64,000 nt of DNA from Fonsecaea monophora (GCF_001642475.1 NW_019174063.1:1-64000), one strand, 5' to 3'. Positions 12,523 through 23,711 are shown, counted from the first letter of the stretch. Notes: generated by a model from the letters alone, not told the origin. Translations and numbers: made by a program.

Positions 12523-13571
12523 GGAAAAGAGAGCCCAGAGCCCTGAGTTAATCGATATGGCCAAACCATACAAGTTCGAAATGTAAAATCTCTGTGGAAA
12601 AAAAAGCGGCAGTGTATCAGGCAGGCAGGCAGGGCCTCAGAATTCCAAGTTAAATGGATCGAAAGACGCTCTGCACCCTGCACTCTGCACTCTGCCACCG
12701 CCACCTCTGTCTGACTGGTTTTCATCTCTGAAAACGAAATAAAACCCCCCCCCTCCGTTCCGTCTCGGGGAGCGTCTAATATGGTAGAAGAGAATCGCAG
12801 TTTCAGGGCATTCATTCATCCTGGCATTAAATAAGGCATTTTTTTGGGGGCCAATTCGGGCTATTCGAGGAGAAAGAAAAGAGGATTGAGATTGAGACAA
12901 TACATAACCTGGAGAAAAAAACCGTGTGACAGGTCGGTTGGCTGGTCTTGGAAAACATGAGTGTAAGCTGGGAGCCTTTGTGCTTTGGGTAGGTCGGTCG
13001 TTCCGGACGAAAGAACAGCCAGTCACAAGAGCCTCCCGCGCGCCGTAGGTCGCCGTCTCTTTCGAAGCTTTCCCTCTTTTATAGAGTTGGAAAGAAGGGA
13101 GGAAAGTCGAAGGAGAGACGGATGAGCGACTATTAGAAGACGCTATTGTGGTACAAAAACAGCAATTCGTCCATCTATTGCGACGCAGGTCCAGCGCAGA
13201 GGAATGACGAATGCCGCCCGGCTCGGCAAATGAATGTGTATATCCCCTTATCTCATCCTGCTAGGCTGCTATCAAAGCAGCAGAGGGCCGGGACCATGGT
13301 TTTCGTATGAGCCGATCCGGGAGAACTGAAAACACCGTAAGGCCCCATCCTGGGGTCGACGGAAGGAAAATAGGGGTTTGAAATAAGAAAGAAGTGAAGA
13401 GAGTTGATGTGTGAAAAAGTGGCTGAGCAGATAATTGATCGACTTGAAGAGAGCGCCTCTACCATCTCGTCCGGGTTATTGTGGCCCTTGTGAGAGCGAG
13501 AGGAGTTTTCAAGTGTCGTTGGTGAATCACCCGAAACTTCCGACTTCAGCGCCGCTGAGGACTCGAAGCCT

Positions 13572-14261
13572 CTATTGTTCCTCTTGTTCGTCATCAGCCA
13601 TGGGCCCATGCCCACGATTCTGCCTCCACTGCTTCCATTGCTCATTGCCGCTAGGGCCTTGGGAATGTTTGCCCTCGCCGGCATCGTGTTCATTGCCCAT
13701 CCATTTGCCCTTTGCATGCTGGGAGTCAGAGTCACCATTGGCACCAGCAGGCGCAGCAAGATCGCGCTTCTTGAATTCCTTGGGCAATAGATCCTGTTCC
13801 TTGACATTCGCGAGGGGACGAACGTTGGGGTTCCCAACCACAACATTCATAAACTTGCCACTGTTACCTTGTTGTTCCCACCAGTGGAACTTGGTGGCCT
13901 TAACAGCACGGCGACCGAGTTCCTGGACTTCTGGGTCGGGATGATCGAGTAGAGGGGTTAGGTCAACAGAGTCATCGTCGTCTGGCATTGGCCCGTGTTG
14001 GCCCTTGCCTTTTCCCTGGCCCATGCCTTTCCACTTGTGTTCGCCATGGCCTTTGGGTTTACCGCCATGTTGGCCGTGATGTTGGCCTTGCGAGTCCCGC
14101 TTCTCGACGTCTGCTTCGTCGACGTAGTAAATTGGAATATCGACAGGAGGATCTTGGCTTCCCGTAACCGAGTCGTCGTTGGCTTGAGGGGATGGGAGAG
14201 CGCCGACCTGACTCAAAGTAAGGACCAGGAAGGCCGCCGCTGTTGCTGCTGTAAATTTCAT
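13572..14261 (-). CDS. Secreted Gly/His/Lys-rich protein with dibasic sites
   Basis: A single exon encodes 229 residues. Residues 1 to about 21 form a classic signal peptide (MKFTAATAAAFLVLTLS, then VGALPSP). The mature part is strongly hydrophilic, with a Gly/His/Lys/Gln-rich stretch around residues 57-90 and a second Gly/His/Gln-rich tail. Lys-Arg pairs follow near residues 54-55 (VEKRD) and 165 (FKKRD), and would be candidate Kex2-type processing sites. A central block with FHWWEQQG and VVVGNPNVRP is less biased and looks most like a folded or conserved core. No cysteine framework or enzyme motif is visible. I do not recognise the family. It could be a cell-wall or metal-binding protein or a Kex2-processed precursor. 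Function is unknown. Confidence 0.65.
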   Translation of the reverse strand: MKFTAATAAAFLVLTLSQVGALPSPQANDDSVTGSQDPPVDIPIYYVDEADVEKRDSQGQHHGQHGGKPKGHGEHKWKGMGQGKGKGQHGPMPDDDDSVDLTPLLDHPDPEVQELGRRAVKATKFHWWEQQGNSGKFMNVVVGNPNVRPLANVKEQDLLPKEFKKRDLAAPAGANGDSDSQHAKGKWMGNEHDAGEGKHSQGPSGNEQWKQWRQNRGHGPMADDEQEEQ

Positions 14262-15145
14262 TCCGATAGTGACACAGACGGCTTGTAGGATGTCTGGTTG
14301 TTAAATTTGTTTCAGAATTTGAGGGGTTATGATGGTATGGATATGGAAACGACGGCAGATCCATGCTTTTACCTTATAATGCGTCTCGAGTGCAGCAGAC
14401 AGTCCTTTGAAGTATCCGAGATAAAGAGATATAGACATTGAAGGGCTGGGGTAGGGCTGCTGGGGAGACATGACGGCGTAGGAGAAAGGAATCGCACCAA
14501 GGACAGTCCGCAAAGAGAGGTGAATAAGAATCGCAAGAGGGAAGACGCATCAAAGGAGCAACGCAAAGAAGTCTGTGATGCCAAGCTCAGGCTAGACTCA
14601 ACATCGACTTGAATAGGCATCAGACCTGTAGGCTAAACCGGAAGTCGACTTGAATAGGACCGGATGGACCATTGTGAGGCCGGATGTGTATATCAATAAC
14701 CAGGACGGCGCTATACCGTTTTCGGACAATCACAAGGCTGGCAAGGCTGTCAGTGCGGACTGCGTATTTCACCACCAGTTTCTGCTAGAATAGGTCGACT
14801 AAAGGCCGATGCTTGCTTACCTATGTAGCTGACATCGCTCACTTCTCTCGATTGGAGTGCGACAAGGCCCGAAGACTAGAAGAAGGAAAAATGAGAAAAG
14901 CTAGTAGGACCTCAAGTTTGTCCTTCTCAGCAGACCAAAAGTGTTGCGTCCGCACGCAAAGCAGGAACAGCAGTATCGAGGAACAGGAAGACGCCGAATA
15001 TGGGACAATATCAATGACATTCGAATGCCAGCAGAAAATCAAATTGCTGTCAATACCAGGAACCGCTAAATCGCTGATAGGTGAAGTATCACAAATGAAA
15101 CTGGGTCATTTTGAAATGAATCTGACCAAAATGGACTGTTCCCTT
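14262..15145. other. Intergenic, promoter of the secreted-protein gene
   Basis: This stretch holds the upstream region of the secreted protein on the minus strand and the 3' flank of the next minus-strand gene. No frame in it is convincing. Confidence 0.5.
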
Positions 15146-16720
15146 CTAATCCAGCTCGTCAATCTTACCGCTGGCCTGCTGTGCCGGCTCCACCGGCTCA
15201 GGAGCAGGTGGCTCCGTTTCGACACGGCCGTTCATCGGATCCTCCTTGACAACTTCCAGTGGTGAAGGGTGTGCTATATCGGGCAGAGTATTCGCATCAA
15301 GATCGGAGTAGTTCTCTTTGTCCTCTTCGACCATGGTAGGCGTTTCCACACGTGTTGTCTCCTGTGTCTTCTCCTTGACAGGCTGTCTAGCCTTGGTTGG
15401 AGCCACTGTTTTGTGCTTAGGTGGACTACTGACCTGCACCTTTTCGTGCACCTTTTGCGCACTGCTTGCTGTAGGCCTCATCATTCTGGCCAGAAAACCC
15501 TCGTCTGGTCTCGCCGCGCTGACTCGAGACTTCGGTCTATCGTGGCCGTTCGTGAGTGATGTGCGGGAAGCCTTCTTTGCCAACGAAAACGTGCTGGCTG
15601 AGCTACTGGCCCGAGGTTGTCGTGTCGACGATGTAGCCGGTTTCTTCGCCACCGGTTTGCGATCGGTCTCGGTTGGCGAGTGCTGTGCATCATGCTTCGC
15701 AGCTGTTGAAGCTGTAGTGGCGGTTGCCGCAGTGGGGAGTTTAACAGGTACGGTGGGGGCTTTTGTTTTGACTGTAGTGGGTGATCTGATAGCTTTAGGA
15801 GTCACAGGTGCCTGATCCTTTTTGCTCGACTTTGCACTAGTGTCTATCTTCGGTGGCGCTGATGCTTGTGGCTTTTCCGATTTCTCGACGTGTAATCTTG
15901 CTGCTTCTCTAGCTCTTTGTGCTTCTTTCGCTGATTCCATCACACCCTTGATTTTGGCGGGTCCCCCTCTGATATTGAGCTTTGGCGAAGTTGGGGTGCG
16001 AGGGGAAGGCCTTGTCACAGTGGGTGATTTAGGAATAGGCTTGATGTTGATCTGTTGTCTCGTAGGCGGCGGCTTGACTGGCTGCGCATCTTTCGTGGTC
16101 TGGAGGTTAGTGGTCCGAGGTGGTCCTGGTACGATACCATCTTTTGCCTGCATTTTCTTGACCATTTCTGCCGCATTAGACTCGTTTCCTGGTTTTGACG
16201 GTGGTCGAGGGATTTTCTCCTGTATCCGACCAGACGAAATTGCCTCAGTCAGATGGGTTGCTTCCGTTGATGGTCTTGTAGGAGTGTTCTCTACAAAAGC
16301 AGATCCCTTCAGAATGGTACCCAATCCACCTTCAACTGTGCCATTAATTGGACCGGATGCTGTTTGTGGATCTGGTTTGGCATCCTCCTTCTTTGTAGTG
16401 ACGGCGAGCACTGGCGACTTTTCTGCATTCTCCGTGTCCTCAATCACATTCTCTTTAATCTCACCCATACTGCTCACTTCACTCGCCCTCCTCAGGCCTA
16501 TCAGGGGCGCGCCTCCGTTCTCGTTGGGCCTTTCAACTGCAACGAAGCTTGCTCGGACCTTACTGACAGGTCTACTGTTGTTGGATATCTCGGAGGGATT
16601 TGGAGAGCGGCCTCGACTCGGGGGAGAGGTGGATTGATCGCCGGCTTTGTTCTCGAACATTGCCCGAAGGTTCTTGACTCCGCTGTTTCCAGAGTTGGTC
16701 GACATGGCTGCGGTTTCCAT
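15146..16720 (-). CDS. Disordered Ser/Thr/Pro/Lys-rich protein, unknown function
   Basis: One uninterrupted frame of 524 residues from the ATG at 16720; an internal ATG at 16705 gives MSTNSGNSG and may be the true start. The N-terminal 50 residues look conserved in style (VKNLRAMFENK, then SPPSRGRSP, then SKVRASFVAVE) and are followed by about 450 residues of low-complexity sequence rich in Pro, Thr, Ser, Ala and Lys. It has several basic SPT/TPK-like patches and an acidic C-terminus. There is no membrane segment and no enzyme motif. Composition suggests an intrinsically disordered, possibly phosphorylated scaffold or cytoskeleton-associated protein, which is inference only. I do not recognise the family by name. 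Confidence 0.7.
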   Translation of the reverse strand: METAAMSTNSGNSGVKNLRAMFENKAGDQSTSPPSRGRSPNPSEISNNSRPVSKVRASFVAVERPNENGGAPLIGLRRASEVSSMGEIKENVIEDTENAEKSPVLAVTTKKEDAKPDPQTASGPINGTVEGGLGTILKGSAFVENTPTRPSTEATHLTEAISSGRIQEKIPRPPSKPGNESNAAEMVKKMQAKDGIVPGPPRTTNLQTTKDAQPVKPPPTRQQINIKPIPKSPTVTRPSPRTPTSPKLNIRGGPAKIKGVMESAKEAQRAREAARLHVEKSEKPQASAPPKIDTSAKSSKKDQAPVTPKAIRSPTTVKTKAPTVPVKLPTAATATTASTAAKHDAQHSPTETDRKPVAKKPATSSTRQPRASSSASTFSLAKKASRTSLTNGHDRPKSRVSAARPDEGFLARMMRPTASSAQKVHEKVQVSSPPKHKTVAPTKARQPVKEKTQETTRVETPTMVEEDKENYSDLDANTLPDIAHPSPLEVVKEDPMNGRVETEPPAPEPVEPAQQASGKIDELD

Positions 16721-17422
16721 CAAAAAAATTAATTAGCACTCGAGCCCAATGGAAGGAAATCCCCCGTTTGAAGAAGGGAAGAGCGACTCAGTCGACAAAG
16801 GAAATCCCCAACCTCGGACAGGAATGCCAGGCGGTTGCATGGAGCAAATAATGGTGGTGAGCAGGACGCAGGTGGATCCGGGGTTTTTTTGAACAGGGGG
16901 TGTTTGGGCTCGGTTGTCTTCTCAATTGCTAGGCCATGACCCGAGACGCGTTTCGCCTCATATGCAACGCGGTGCCTCCGGCACAACGCTGCTCAGCTGC
17001 TGATGCTCAAATGATGGGCTCGGAAGGAGCAGAAACTAGGCAACTACTCACACACGGGTTTCTCCAGGTGCCCAATCGGTTCTGCCAGTTCTGGTGAGGT
17101 GTGATATCCACGGCGCCAGGTTGAGTGAAAGGGGCGCGGCTTGGGTGCAAATTCACCAAGACGTGTGTCCAGTTTCGACAGGCAACAAAGACACACGTGA
17201 CGGAGGGTTCTTTCGTGTGCTTCTGGTGTTGTGGTTGTGCCCGTCACTCATGATCCGCAGTCATTAGCATTCATATTATGATTATCTTAACACCGTCGCT
17301 ACCTAGGCCTCTAATACTCCGTCAGATCTATTCACACCGTAATGCCGAGGGACTTGCATGTGCCGCGCTGCACTAAGCGGTACGTTTATCAAATTCCACA
17401 CTCTCCACCCCGAACTTCATAT
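16721..17422. other. Intergenic
   Basis: Upstream region of the disordered-protein gene and 3' flank of the glycosyltransferase gene. Short frames only, and no gene supported. Confidence 0.5.
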
Positions 17423-19419
17423 TCAGACATCCATGACGTCCACCTCACGCTCAATAACCGTGACGCTAACAGAACTCTTGGTGACCGTCTTGACCGGCTT
17501 TGCACTCACAAGGTAAACAAGCTTCTCTGTCCAGAAGTGCGATGCTATTGCCTGAAGAAGAGGCACGCTTCCGAATGCTGTGCCGGCGATAGGGAACAGC
17601 ACGTAGTCGCACAAGGTGATGAGTGAGAATCTTTTGCGGTAAGAAAACTCATCAGCCAACTCCTCATACAGGCCAGCTTTCTTCATCTCCTTTTCCCTCG
17701 CCTCAATGCAAGCTTGGTGATATCCTTCATAGAAGATAACGAAGTAGATCGTCATCAATGCGAAACTGATACCGCGCAGGACTGAGGTGAGATCCATTGC
17801 AGCCGTCAAAAGTCGACAAGAGGTGATCGGATATGGGAGCGCAGAGTATATGGCCGAGGCAGTCAGAACAAGGAACAGATGGATCGGTAAAAAGTGCGCT
17901 TCAAAAAGTCGACTGAAAAGGATCAGATTTCGCCAGGTGAATCTTCGAAGACTGGGGCCATGGAGGGCATGCTGGCTGAGTTTCAGGCATATCTCGACGT
18001 GACGAGGCCGGTTTGGTCGCTCAGAATCTGATGAGCTCCCTTCGCTTGAAGGAGAAGATGGGTTGTGAGTGACAAACTCCGGACCAATCTTGCACCACTG
18101 GCGAACAGCATATCCGGTGTCGAGACACCCCCACATATGCCGAAGACCTTGCGCGTATCGAGCTGAATGGTTTGCCAGCCAGCCGCGGATCCCAGCTCTT
18201 CCCGTCGTGACATTACACTGGCTCGCCGGACTCGGAATTGGCCTGATTTGCAAGCGGCCGTGTGTGGCAAAATAGCACTTCAACATCATGTGCATGTCTT
18301 CACCAATGGCTTCTGACCCAGTGTCCCACCCACCTGCCAGGCAAACAAGAGGAAGTGGGAGGGTATAAACTGCGGTTGGGATTGCAACGGTCAATCTGGT
18401 GGGTTTGCTGGTAAAACAAGAGAGCCCGGCCCCGCACCACATGAGGTCGGCGATGCGCACCATCTGGGGCACCAGGTGCGCATTGCGATCAAAAATAATG
18501 GGCGGCATGTACAGGGTCATATCGGTCAATCCTTGGTCTTTGTGGTTGCGGAAGTGGTGGATGAGGACTGTCTCAAAATATTGACCAAGGAGGTGAGTAT
18601 CACCTAGCGGCGCGTCAGTATGGTTCTGTTCCATCTTTTCTTCTTCTCTGAATCACTGACTGTCCATAACTGTCACTAGCACGCTTGACCAGTCAGGGTT
18701 GTCCAGGTATTTTGCTTCTATCTGCCTTGCTGCCCAGCTGACATTGCTGCTCTTCCCCGGGGCTTCGCCAGGCAGACCCGCCGGGTGAACAGTATATTGC
18801 ATCTCTCGAAACTTTCCCGCGAATAGTTGAACCAAATTTCGAGCCACGTTGACGCCGTTTGGATCTCGCTCCTCCATGGCCAAGAAGATCTGTGTCCCGG
18901 TCAGTCATTTGTCTGCCCAAATCGTGCGAGATTCTCCCCAACATCATAGGAAGATTTGGCCAGAGTGTGGCTGGCGAGAACCCTCAGTGAGGTCTCAAGT
19001 ATCTCAATATCCTCTTTGTAGCTGGGCAAGACTACCGCCATTGTTACGACCCCTGGTCGCTTCGCTATATCGTGCTGGGATTCAAGTCCCTGGTATTCGT
19101 CCCGAAGACCATTGCGGTGAACAGTGTCGCTGAGAGTGACCTTCGACCGTAGGTGGGTGGCTTTGATTGCCCGTGTCGCGGCGTATGCGGAGGCACAGAG
19201 TCGTAGAGGGAACAGGAGGGCAAGGATGTGCAGAAGGACCGAGTACGAGATGAAGAGAGTCTGGGCAATGACAGGACTCGCGATATGTTTGAGAAACGGA
19301 GGGTAGAAGAAGGTAAGCCATTCTGTCTCGACAATCCTCAGGGCGGACTCGAGCAGGACCAGGAGGCCAAAGACTGACAAGCCAGGAATGCAGCGAAGTG
19401 ACCACCTGACAAAGCCCAT
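17423..19419 (-). CDS. GT2-family membrane glycosyltransferase (polysaccharide synthase-like)
   Basis: Three exons (19419-18943, 18889-18661, 18603-17423) join into 628 residues. Two N-terminal membrane segments (about 11-28 and 45-75) precede a cytosolic GT-A domain, and three or four membrane segments close the protein. Catalytic signatures of processive GT2 enzymes are visible once spliced. These are VVLPSYKED near the nucleotide site, the MDSD motif (Asp235/Asp237) created exactly at the second splice junction, GED with Asp338, and QGLRHMW (Gln387, Arg390, Trp393), a variant of QxxRW. Intron 1 has a GTTGGG donor, which is unusual, but the join restores the family-like SYDIFLAMEER. The product polymer cannot be told from sequence. 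The gene is divergent from a GH5 hydrolase, which suggests a shared substrate (inference). Confidence 0.85.
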
Positions 19420-20442
19420 GCTCGCAGTGTTTGGAGGAGTTGGTCTGCAGCAGTCGCGTGAGAGGAGGAAGGGGACAGTGGGAGGACAGAGGGTGAAGCA
19501 GGTGACGACGAGGTAGTGACTGATGCAGCTCTTAAGAATTAAGCTGAAGACAGACTTCTGGGCAGAGTGTTAGAGCTAGGAGAAGTCATGGCACATTTCA
19601 AGCCCCAATCCGCCGGCGTGCGCTCATTTTCACTTTCTCCCAGCTTTCTACCACTCCGCCATTGATGGCCCCTTCTCGCTGTCTTGTCACACGCTTCTTC
19701 TTGTTTTCCCTTCCTGCAAAGGATATCCTGGCTGGCGGCATGGCCAGTCACGCAGTCAACCACCCCTGGCCACCAAAGCAGACATTGCCAGCTCGCATTT
19801 GGTTGCGAGCATCTCGTCCATTTGCCCATTTGGCAATTCTTATCGTGCTAGCGCCAGCAACGGCGAGTCCAGGTGATCCGCATCTAGGAGGTGAGCGAAG
19901 ACGATGAAAATGTGTTGACGGCATGTATACCAAACAACGAGGCTCGTGGGCTTACCGTCACACTTACCTAACCAGTCATCTGAACCTTTCGCATGTGTGC
20001 AGTCTTGGTTCCACCAATCAACGCATTTCTGAATGCCACTCATCCTCCACGTGCATCTTTGGCGAGTCCCTCCGCGCTCAAGCAATTTTCCGGCGAAGCG
20101 AACGTGAAACCGGGTATTTCAGGGATTTGCAGTATCTTGGGATGTCTAGTGTCGATCTGTGCTGCGGGAGGAGAAGAAGAGGTGGAAAGTCATCCAAGGC
20201 ACAATGCATTCAAATATAGGCATGTCCCCCAGATTGCTTTTGATAATGCAACTGTCAGCGGATATTGAGGAACCGGCGCAGGCAGCCAATGATTGCAGAC
20301 AAATGGCCGGAACCACGCGGCTTGTTGTGCCTGGCTCTCACGAACGGGCCCTGGAAAATGTGCCATCAGCCAGCAGCCGGGCGCAAATTGCTCGAGAACC
20401 CCATCTTGGAGGATCTGAGATACAATTTGGACGGCGTTGGAA
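19420..20442. other. Shared divergent intergenic region of the GT2 and GH5 genes
   Basis: About 1 kb lies between the start codons of the glycosyltransferase (minus) and the GH5 hydrolase (plus). Overlapping short frames are present but none is convincing. An additional 5' exon of the GH5 gene could lie here and cannot be excluded. Confidence 0.5.
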
Positions 20443-21765
20443 ATGGTCTGGTCAACTTGGCCAATGCATCATGCGCACAGCTACACGCTGCTAGCCAGCG
20501 GGGGCGGGCGCAGGCGCAGTTTGTGGAAACTTTTCAGAGCGCCACTGGTCCTGGTTTTTGTCAGTTTGGTCGGCGTCTGGCTGATGATGCGGATCCTTTG
20601 GCGACGAGGAAGTATCCCTGCCAATCTGTCGCTTTATCCTGACGCCGAATTGATCAGAGGCAGTGTCACTGTCCCTTTTCATCCCCGCGATCGCCTTTTC
20701 AGCCCTCCACTCAGCACTCGAGGCCGCGATATCGTCGACAGAGACGGCAAGCGAATCAAGCTCGTCTCAGTGAACTGGTACGGAGCCAGTGACATATACA
20801 TGGTGCCCGGTGGCTTGGACATACAGAACCGAACCAAGATTTCTCGTACCATTCGGGAGCTGGGTTTCAACAGCGTCCGGCTGCCGTATGCCGACGAGAT
20901 CGTGCGCAAGAATCCCGTTGTTGAAGCCGAACTTTTGACGGCCAACCAAGACCTTGTTGGGTTGCGCGCTCTGGATGTCTATGCTGCTGTTGTCCGCACC
21001 CTGACCGAGACAGGTCTGGCTGTAATCATCAACAACCATATCACGCAGGCAAGATGGTGCTGTGATGGGTATCCGTGTGACATGGGATGGTCGAACAGTG
21101 ACCTTGGACCTTTATGTCCTATCCGGCAGACCGAGGAAGACTGGATTCAAGATCTCATAACCGTGATGGAACCCCATATCGACAATCCTCTGGTGGTTGG
21201 CGTGGACCTGCGTAATGAGGTCCGTGGGTTTGCAGGCAGATTCCTGTGGGACTCTTGGGCAACCGCTGCCGAACACGCAGCAGAACGACTCCACCGACTT
21301 GAACCCAGATGGTTGATGATAGTGGAGGGCGTGCAGTCCGCCAACGACATCAGGGGTGCTCGAGATCGGCCCATTCGCCTGACGCAACAGAACAAGTTGG
21401 TATACTCATCTCATGTGTATGGATGGTCAGGTTGGGGATCCCTGGTGCCTTACTGGTACCGCACGTACAAGTCCTTCGCCGAAGACATGGACAAGAACTG
21501 GGGGTACCTCCGTGAGACAGATACCGCTCCTGTCTGGGTGGGTGAGATCGGGGCTCCTAATTCGCCGTCAAGACGAGACTACCATTACTGGAAGAATCTC
21601 ATGAAGTATTTGAGAAAGTGTGACGCCGATTTCGCCTACTGGGCAATCAATCCGCGCAAGCCGAAGAGTGATGCCACGGAGACGTATGGTCTTTTGCAGG
21701 ATGACTGGGAAACACCAGTCTATGACTACAGGCTGTTGGATATGGCTGCGCTGAGGCAGAAATAG
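20443..21765 (+). CDS. Membrane-anchored GH5 glycoside hydrolase
   Basis: From the first in-frame ATG (20443) the frame gives 440 residues. A short basic, Arg-rich cytosolic stretch is followed by one hydrophobic segment (about 30-50, LVLVFVSLVGVWLMM), so it is a type II membrane protein with the catalytic domain outside the cytosol. The GH5 barrel begins with a VNWYGA strand. It shows the acid/base Glu in LRNEVRG (about residue 259) and the nucleophile Glu in VGEIGAP (about residue 368), with the usual spacing of roughly 110 residues. A tryptophan- and cysteine-rich loop (ARWCCDGYPCDMGW) lines the cleft. Family knowledge supports beta-glucan or cellulose-type hydrolysis, but the substrate is unknown. 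The start is uncertain because the upstream sequence could hold another exon. It is divergent from the GT2 gene. Confidence 0.82.
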   Translation: MVWSTWPMHHAHSYTLLASGGGRRRSLWKLFRAPLVLVFVSLVGVWLMMRILWRRGSIPANLSLYPDAELIRGSVTVPFHPRDRLFSPPLSTRGRDIVDRDGKRIKLVSVNWYGASDIYMVPGGLDIQNRTKISRTIRELGFNSVRLPYADEIVRKNPVVEAELLTANQDLVGLRALDVYAAVVRTLTETGLAVIINNHITQARWCCDGYPCDMGWSNSDLGPLCPIRQTEEDWIQDLITVMEPHIDNPLVVGVDLRNEVRGFAGRFLWDSWATAAEHAAERLHRLEPRWLMIVEGVQSANDIRGARDRPIRLTQQNKLVYSSHVYGWSGWGSLVPYWYRTYKSFAEDMDKNWGYLRETDTAPVWVGEIGAPNSPSRRDYHYWKNLMKYLRKCDADFAYWAINPRKPKSDATETYGLLQDDWETPVYDYRLLDMAALRQK

Positions 21766-22151
21766 GTGTGGTCTGTAAAGAACCAAGAATAGGAGCAATT
21801 GACTGAAGCCAAGTCCTTTATCACCTCCGATGTCATCTCAGGTACCAAGTACAATATATCAATCTCGCCTTTGATAGATGGTAAATAGCTCTGTCGGGAC
21901 CTTCGGATGAAAGACGGATCAATATTGTTGCGCTGCCGCTATCGTTATCACTTGCTTCAGACTGCGGAGAAGACGTTGCTCCGTCCTCCGTGCATGAGAC
22001 CAACGCTATCACACCTGACTCTCTACCATGGGATGTCGGGGGTGACCTCAGTCTGTGGTATCCAGAGATGTAGATGAAAGGACAAGTTTTGCAGATTACT
22101 TCCTCTTCTCTACACTTTGCATAGGGCGAGTTCTTCTCGCTGTTCGTGCCG
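21766..22151. other. Intergenic
   Basis: Short region between the GH5 stop and the dipeptidase start. Nothing beyond the presumed promoter is seen. Confidence 0.5.
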
Positions 22152-23711
22152 ATGTCCTCCAAGTCCGAGCTTGACCCTCTGCTGCCCCAGAACGAACCCG
22201 CGCCGGAGATCCAAGGCTACGGCTTTTCCAAGTACAGGGGATATGAGGGCATACAACTCGAGGATGAACACAAGGCGTCTCTAAGACAATGGAATGAAGA
22301 GTACCAACCCAACGAGGCGTACAGAGATTATTCGGGTGAAAGCGAAGAAGATGATGATGAAGCACAGTCACTGTCGGTCGAGTCCACCAAAGCGGCACTG
22401 AACAAGATTGCCTCGATTTTCTGCGTCGTGGTCTTCTTCGCCCTCGTCATAGCCTTCCTGAATCCCGATACTAGTAACCGGTGGCCCATCCCGACTCCAA
22501 GACCCGTGCCTGTACCAAAACCCGACCAAACGATTGAGGACCGCGCGCTGGCCATCCTCACCCACACACCCTTGATTGACGGCCACAATGACCTCGCGAT
22601 CTTCATCCGCGGGGCCTACAAAAACAAACTACACACCAAGGAGTTCCGAGACAAGTTTGAGAATGGAGACATGGAGTTGAACGTCGACCTGCCACGGCTG
22701 CGGAAAGGACGAGTGGGCGGTGCATTTTGGAGCGCCTTTGTCGTGTGTCCGGAGAATGCCAGCGAGGATTTCTCAGACGAGCAGTATTCCAGTGCCGTAG
22801 CGCACACATTATCCCAGATCGACTTGATCCGTCGATTGCAGGGAGAATATACCGGCAATTTCACGTCGGCGACTTCGCCACTGGATGTGGCATTGTCGAA
22901 TTTCCACAGCACGAGACGGTTGATATCTCCAATTAGTATCGAGGGCCTGCACCAGATTCCGCAATCTGCCCCGTTGTCCACGTTACGGTTGTATTACGCG
23001 CTGGGCGTGCGAGCGGCGACGCTCACCTGGAATTGTCACAATGCATTTGCCGATGCTGCGTTGATTTCATCGCGAAACGGCACGGCAGTGGCACCTTACC
23101 ATCGTGGAGGATTGACCTCGGCCGGTCGCGACGTGGTCCGCGAGATGAACCGACTTGGGATGCTTGTCGACATCTCGCACACTTCATACTGGACGCAGAA
23201 GGCTGTGTTGAGCAACCAAAGTTCCGCAGCACCCGTCATATACTCTCACTCCTCAGCTTTCGCGCTGTGTCCACACCCTCGGAATGTTCACGACGACATT
23301 CTGGACCTGGTCAAGGAGACCCAGTCTCTGGTGATGATCAATTTCAGTCCCGGGTTCATCTCATGCTTGCCACCGGCAAACGAGAGCGTGTTACCCGAGT
23401 TTTACGAGCAGAACAATACCTTGTATCAAGTGGCGAGACATGTCATGTATGTGGGCGAGAAGATTGGATATGATTATGTCGGGCTGGGCAGTGATTTTGA
23501 CGGGATGGGCGAGCTGACTCCGAGAGGGTTGGAAGGGGTTGATAAGTATCCTGATCTGATTGCAGAGCTACTGCGGTTGGGTGTCAGCGATGAAGATGCC
23601 GCGAAGGTGGCCGGGGGCAACCTCATTAGAGTATGGAAGGCTGTGGAGCGAGTTGCAAGACGACTACAGCAGCAGACTCTGGAGGGCGAGGACGAAGTGA
23701 GCGGGTGGTAG
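22152..23711 (+). CDS. Membrane dipeptidase (peptidase M19 / renal dipeptidase family)
   Basis: Single exon of 519 residues from the ATG at 22152 (MSSKSELDPLLPQ). An acidic cytosolic N-terminus is followed by one membrane segment at about 87-104 (IASIFCVVVFFALVIAFL) and a Pro-rich linker, so this is a type II membrane protein. The M19 zinc-peptidase domain carries DGHNDL (His145/Asp147 metal ligands), the SIEGLHQ strand, LVDISHTS, YSHSSA and GLGSDFDGM near the end of the barrel. The enzyme cleaves dipeptides, and fungal relatives also process glutathione-derived Cys-Gly conjugates. The physiological substrate here is unknown. Several Asn-X-Ser/Thr sites fit a lumenal or extracellular catalytic domain. 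Confidence 0.92.
   Translation: MSSKSELDPLLPQNEPAPEIQGYGFSKYRGYEGIQLEDEHKASLRQWNEEYQPNEAYRDYSGESEEDDDEAQSLSVESTKAALNKIASIFCVVVFFALVIAFLNPDTSNRWPIPTPRPVPVPKPDQTIEDRALAILTHTPLIDGHNDLAIFIRGAYKNKLHTKEFRDKFENGDMELNVDLPRLRKGRVGGAFWSAFVVCPENASEDFSDEQYSSAVAHTLSQIDLIRRLQGEYTGNFTSATSPLDVALSNFHSTRRLISPISIEGLHQIPQSAPLSTLRLYYALGVRAATLTWNCHNAFADAALISSRNGTAVAPYHRGGLTSAGRDVVREMNRLGMLVDISHTSYWTQKAVLSNQSSAAPVIYSHSSAFALCPHPRNVHDDILDLVKETQSLVMINFSPGFISCLPPANESVLPEFYEQNNTLYQVARHVMYVGEKIGYDYVGLGSDFDGMGELTPRGLEGVDKYPDLIAELLRLGVSDEDAAKVAGGNLIRVWKAVERVARRLQQQTLEGEDEVSGW

Larger units (their letters stand above)
11625..13571. other. Intergenic, no gene supported
   Basis: Nearly 2 kb between the convergent ends of the DAHP synthase gene and the secreted-protein gene. 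It holds simple repeats (listed separately) and homopolymer runs, and no frame with a recognisable domain. Confidence 0.55.
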
